Source of the DNA: CAZIVP01 sp964542915
Lineage (GTDB): Bacteria; Calditrichota; Calditrichia; Calditrichales; Calditrichaceae
DNA length: 6,245 nucleotides
Assembly (NCBI GenBank): GCA_964542915.1
Contig: CAZIVP010000038.1
Location: 1-6,245, forward strand
Reading direction: 5' to 3'
Shown: positions 5,671 to 6,245 of the stretch, piece after piece
Layout of the letters: the number at the start of each line of letters is the position of its first letter
Position numbering within the stretch: position 1 is the first letter of the stretch
Program-made: the position numbers and the translations under genes
Notes under the pieces: generated by a model
Seen by the model: the letters and a program-made list of their open reading frames with translations, nothing else
Database searches by the model: none
What the model was told of the DNA's origin: nothing

Positions 5671-6245
5671 TCATTGTTTTAATAGCTTGCGTCTGACGAT
5701 TTTGGATACTGCTATCGAGTGATATTTAAAATTATATATTTTGCGAACCTTAAATCCACAATCCAGACATTTCCACAAATACCAACCAAAAATAGTCTTA
5801 AGTTCAACTAATTCAATTTCGCATTTTGGGCAAACAGGCGGGAGTTCAATTTCAAGTTTATCTAAAAAATACTTACTTATTCTGAATGGTGGTTCTGGGT
5901 CCCGATAAATTTGGTATTTTGGGATCCAAAATACATCTTCGTATAATTCTCTAGGTACAAAATGCCAACCGTATTCGGGAGTATAGATTATATTACCAAT
6001 GTTATTACGTTCACGAATATTCGAACTAATTTTATAGTATAATAACGTGACAAACCAAATAGTAAATACTGAAATTATAATAACAAAGAGTTCTATCGAA
6101 TACAGAGTGAAAAATTTTAACCAATCGCCAGTCTTAAGCTTTGAGACAAATGCAAAAGCTAAAGGGGTGAAAATTATTGTAAAAAACAAAGTGTTTTGCT
6201 TCAGATGGAATTGGACTTCCCAAGGTAAATGTTTAACATAACCTA
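5671..6245 (-). CDS. Hypothetical membrane protein with C-terminal zinc ribbon, 5' end beyond window edge
   Basis: Not recognised as a named family. The frame stays open to the right edge: 18 codons (GYVKHLPWEVQFHLKQNT) precede the TTG at 6189-6187, so that TTG is probably not the start and the gene is truncated here. In the 190 visible residues there are two hydrophobic segments, about 19-34 and 43-71 (LYSIELFVIIISVFTIWFV), then a soluble C-terminal part. CPKC (138-141) and CLDC followed by GF (159-164) form a CxxC-x17-CxxC zinc-ribbon pattern, followed by a basic end (RKIYNF, KIVRRKLLKQ). It may be a membrane-anchored metal-binding or nucleic-acid-contacting protein, but no function can be given. 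It is very AT-rich. It shares the strand of the regulator but is separated by 321 bp and the attC-like dyad, so it is probably not in that operon. Confidence 0.75.
   Translation of the reverse strand, partial: GYVKHLPWEVQFHLKQNTLFFTIIFTPLAFAFVSKLKTGDWLKFFTLYSIELFVIIISVFTIWFVTLLYYKISSNIRERNNIGNIIYTPEYGWHFVPRELYEDVFWIPKYQIYRDPEPPFRISKYFLDKLEIELPPVCPKCEIELVELKTIFGWYLWKCLDCGFKVRKIYNFKYHSIAVSKIVRRKLLKQ

Noticed and set aside
1..6245. CRISPR array, rRNA or tRNA genes, IS transposase
   Set aside because: No regularly spaced repeats, no conserved RNA gene sequence and no transposase motif were seen on either strand.

Overview
The window most resembles a member of the Bacteroidota or the neighbouring Ignavibacteriota/Chlorobiota group. 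This is an inference from three things: AT-rich genes, a regulator architecture (DUF4242 + decayed cyclase domain + AraC) that I associate with Bacteroidota, and an intergenic repeat of the 'AATCACAGATGAACACGGATAAA' kind seen in many environmental genomes. No rRNA, tRNA or CRISPR array is visible.

Layout. Positions 1-613 (minus strand) hold the N-terminal two thirds of an integron-type tyrosine recombinase (IntI), which runs off the left edge. Positions 614-1781 are about 1.17 kb without a convincing gene: pyrimidine- and purine-rich tracts, a dispersed repeat and small hairpins. Positions 1782-5349 hold three minus-strand genes, in transcription order: a regulator (DUF4242, degenerate class III cyclase homology domain, AraC DNA-binding domain), then, after a 130-bp gap full of repeated operator-like motifs, a nitrilase, and 48 bp further a covalent-flavin oxidase of the BBE/6-hydroxynicotine oxidase type. 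Positions 5350-5670 are intergenic and contain a long bulged inverted repeat that looks like an integron attC site. Positions 5671-6245 hold a minus-strand membrane protein with a C-terminal zinc ribbon, cut by the right edge.

How the genes may work together. The regulator probably controls the nitrilase-oxidase pair through three ATTCAAA repeats spaced 22 and 21 bp apart in the intervening promoter. The pair could form a small pathway in which a flavin enzyme oxidises an amine, alcohol or cyanohydrin-like compound and the nitrilase hydrolyses a C-N triple bond to acid and ammonia. Substrates cannot be read from the sequence. The oxidase gene is much more GC-rich than its neighbours, so the pair seems to have been assembled from different sources. 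With an integron integrase at one side and an attC-like dyad at the other, the segment may be, or may once have been, integron cargo, but the gene orientations and the lack of clear canonical attC sites leave that open.
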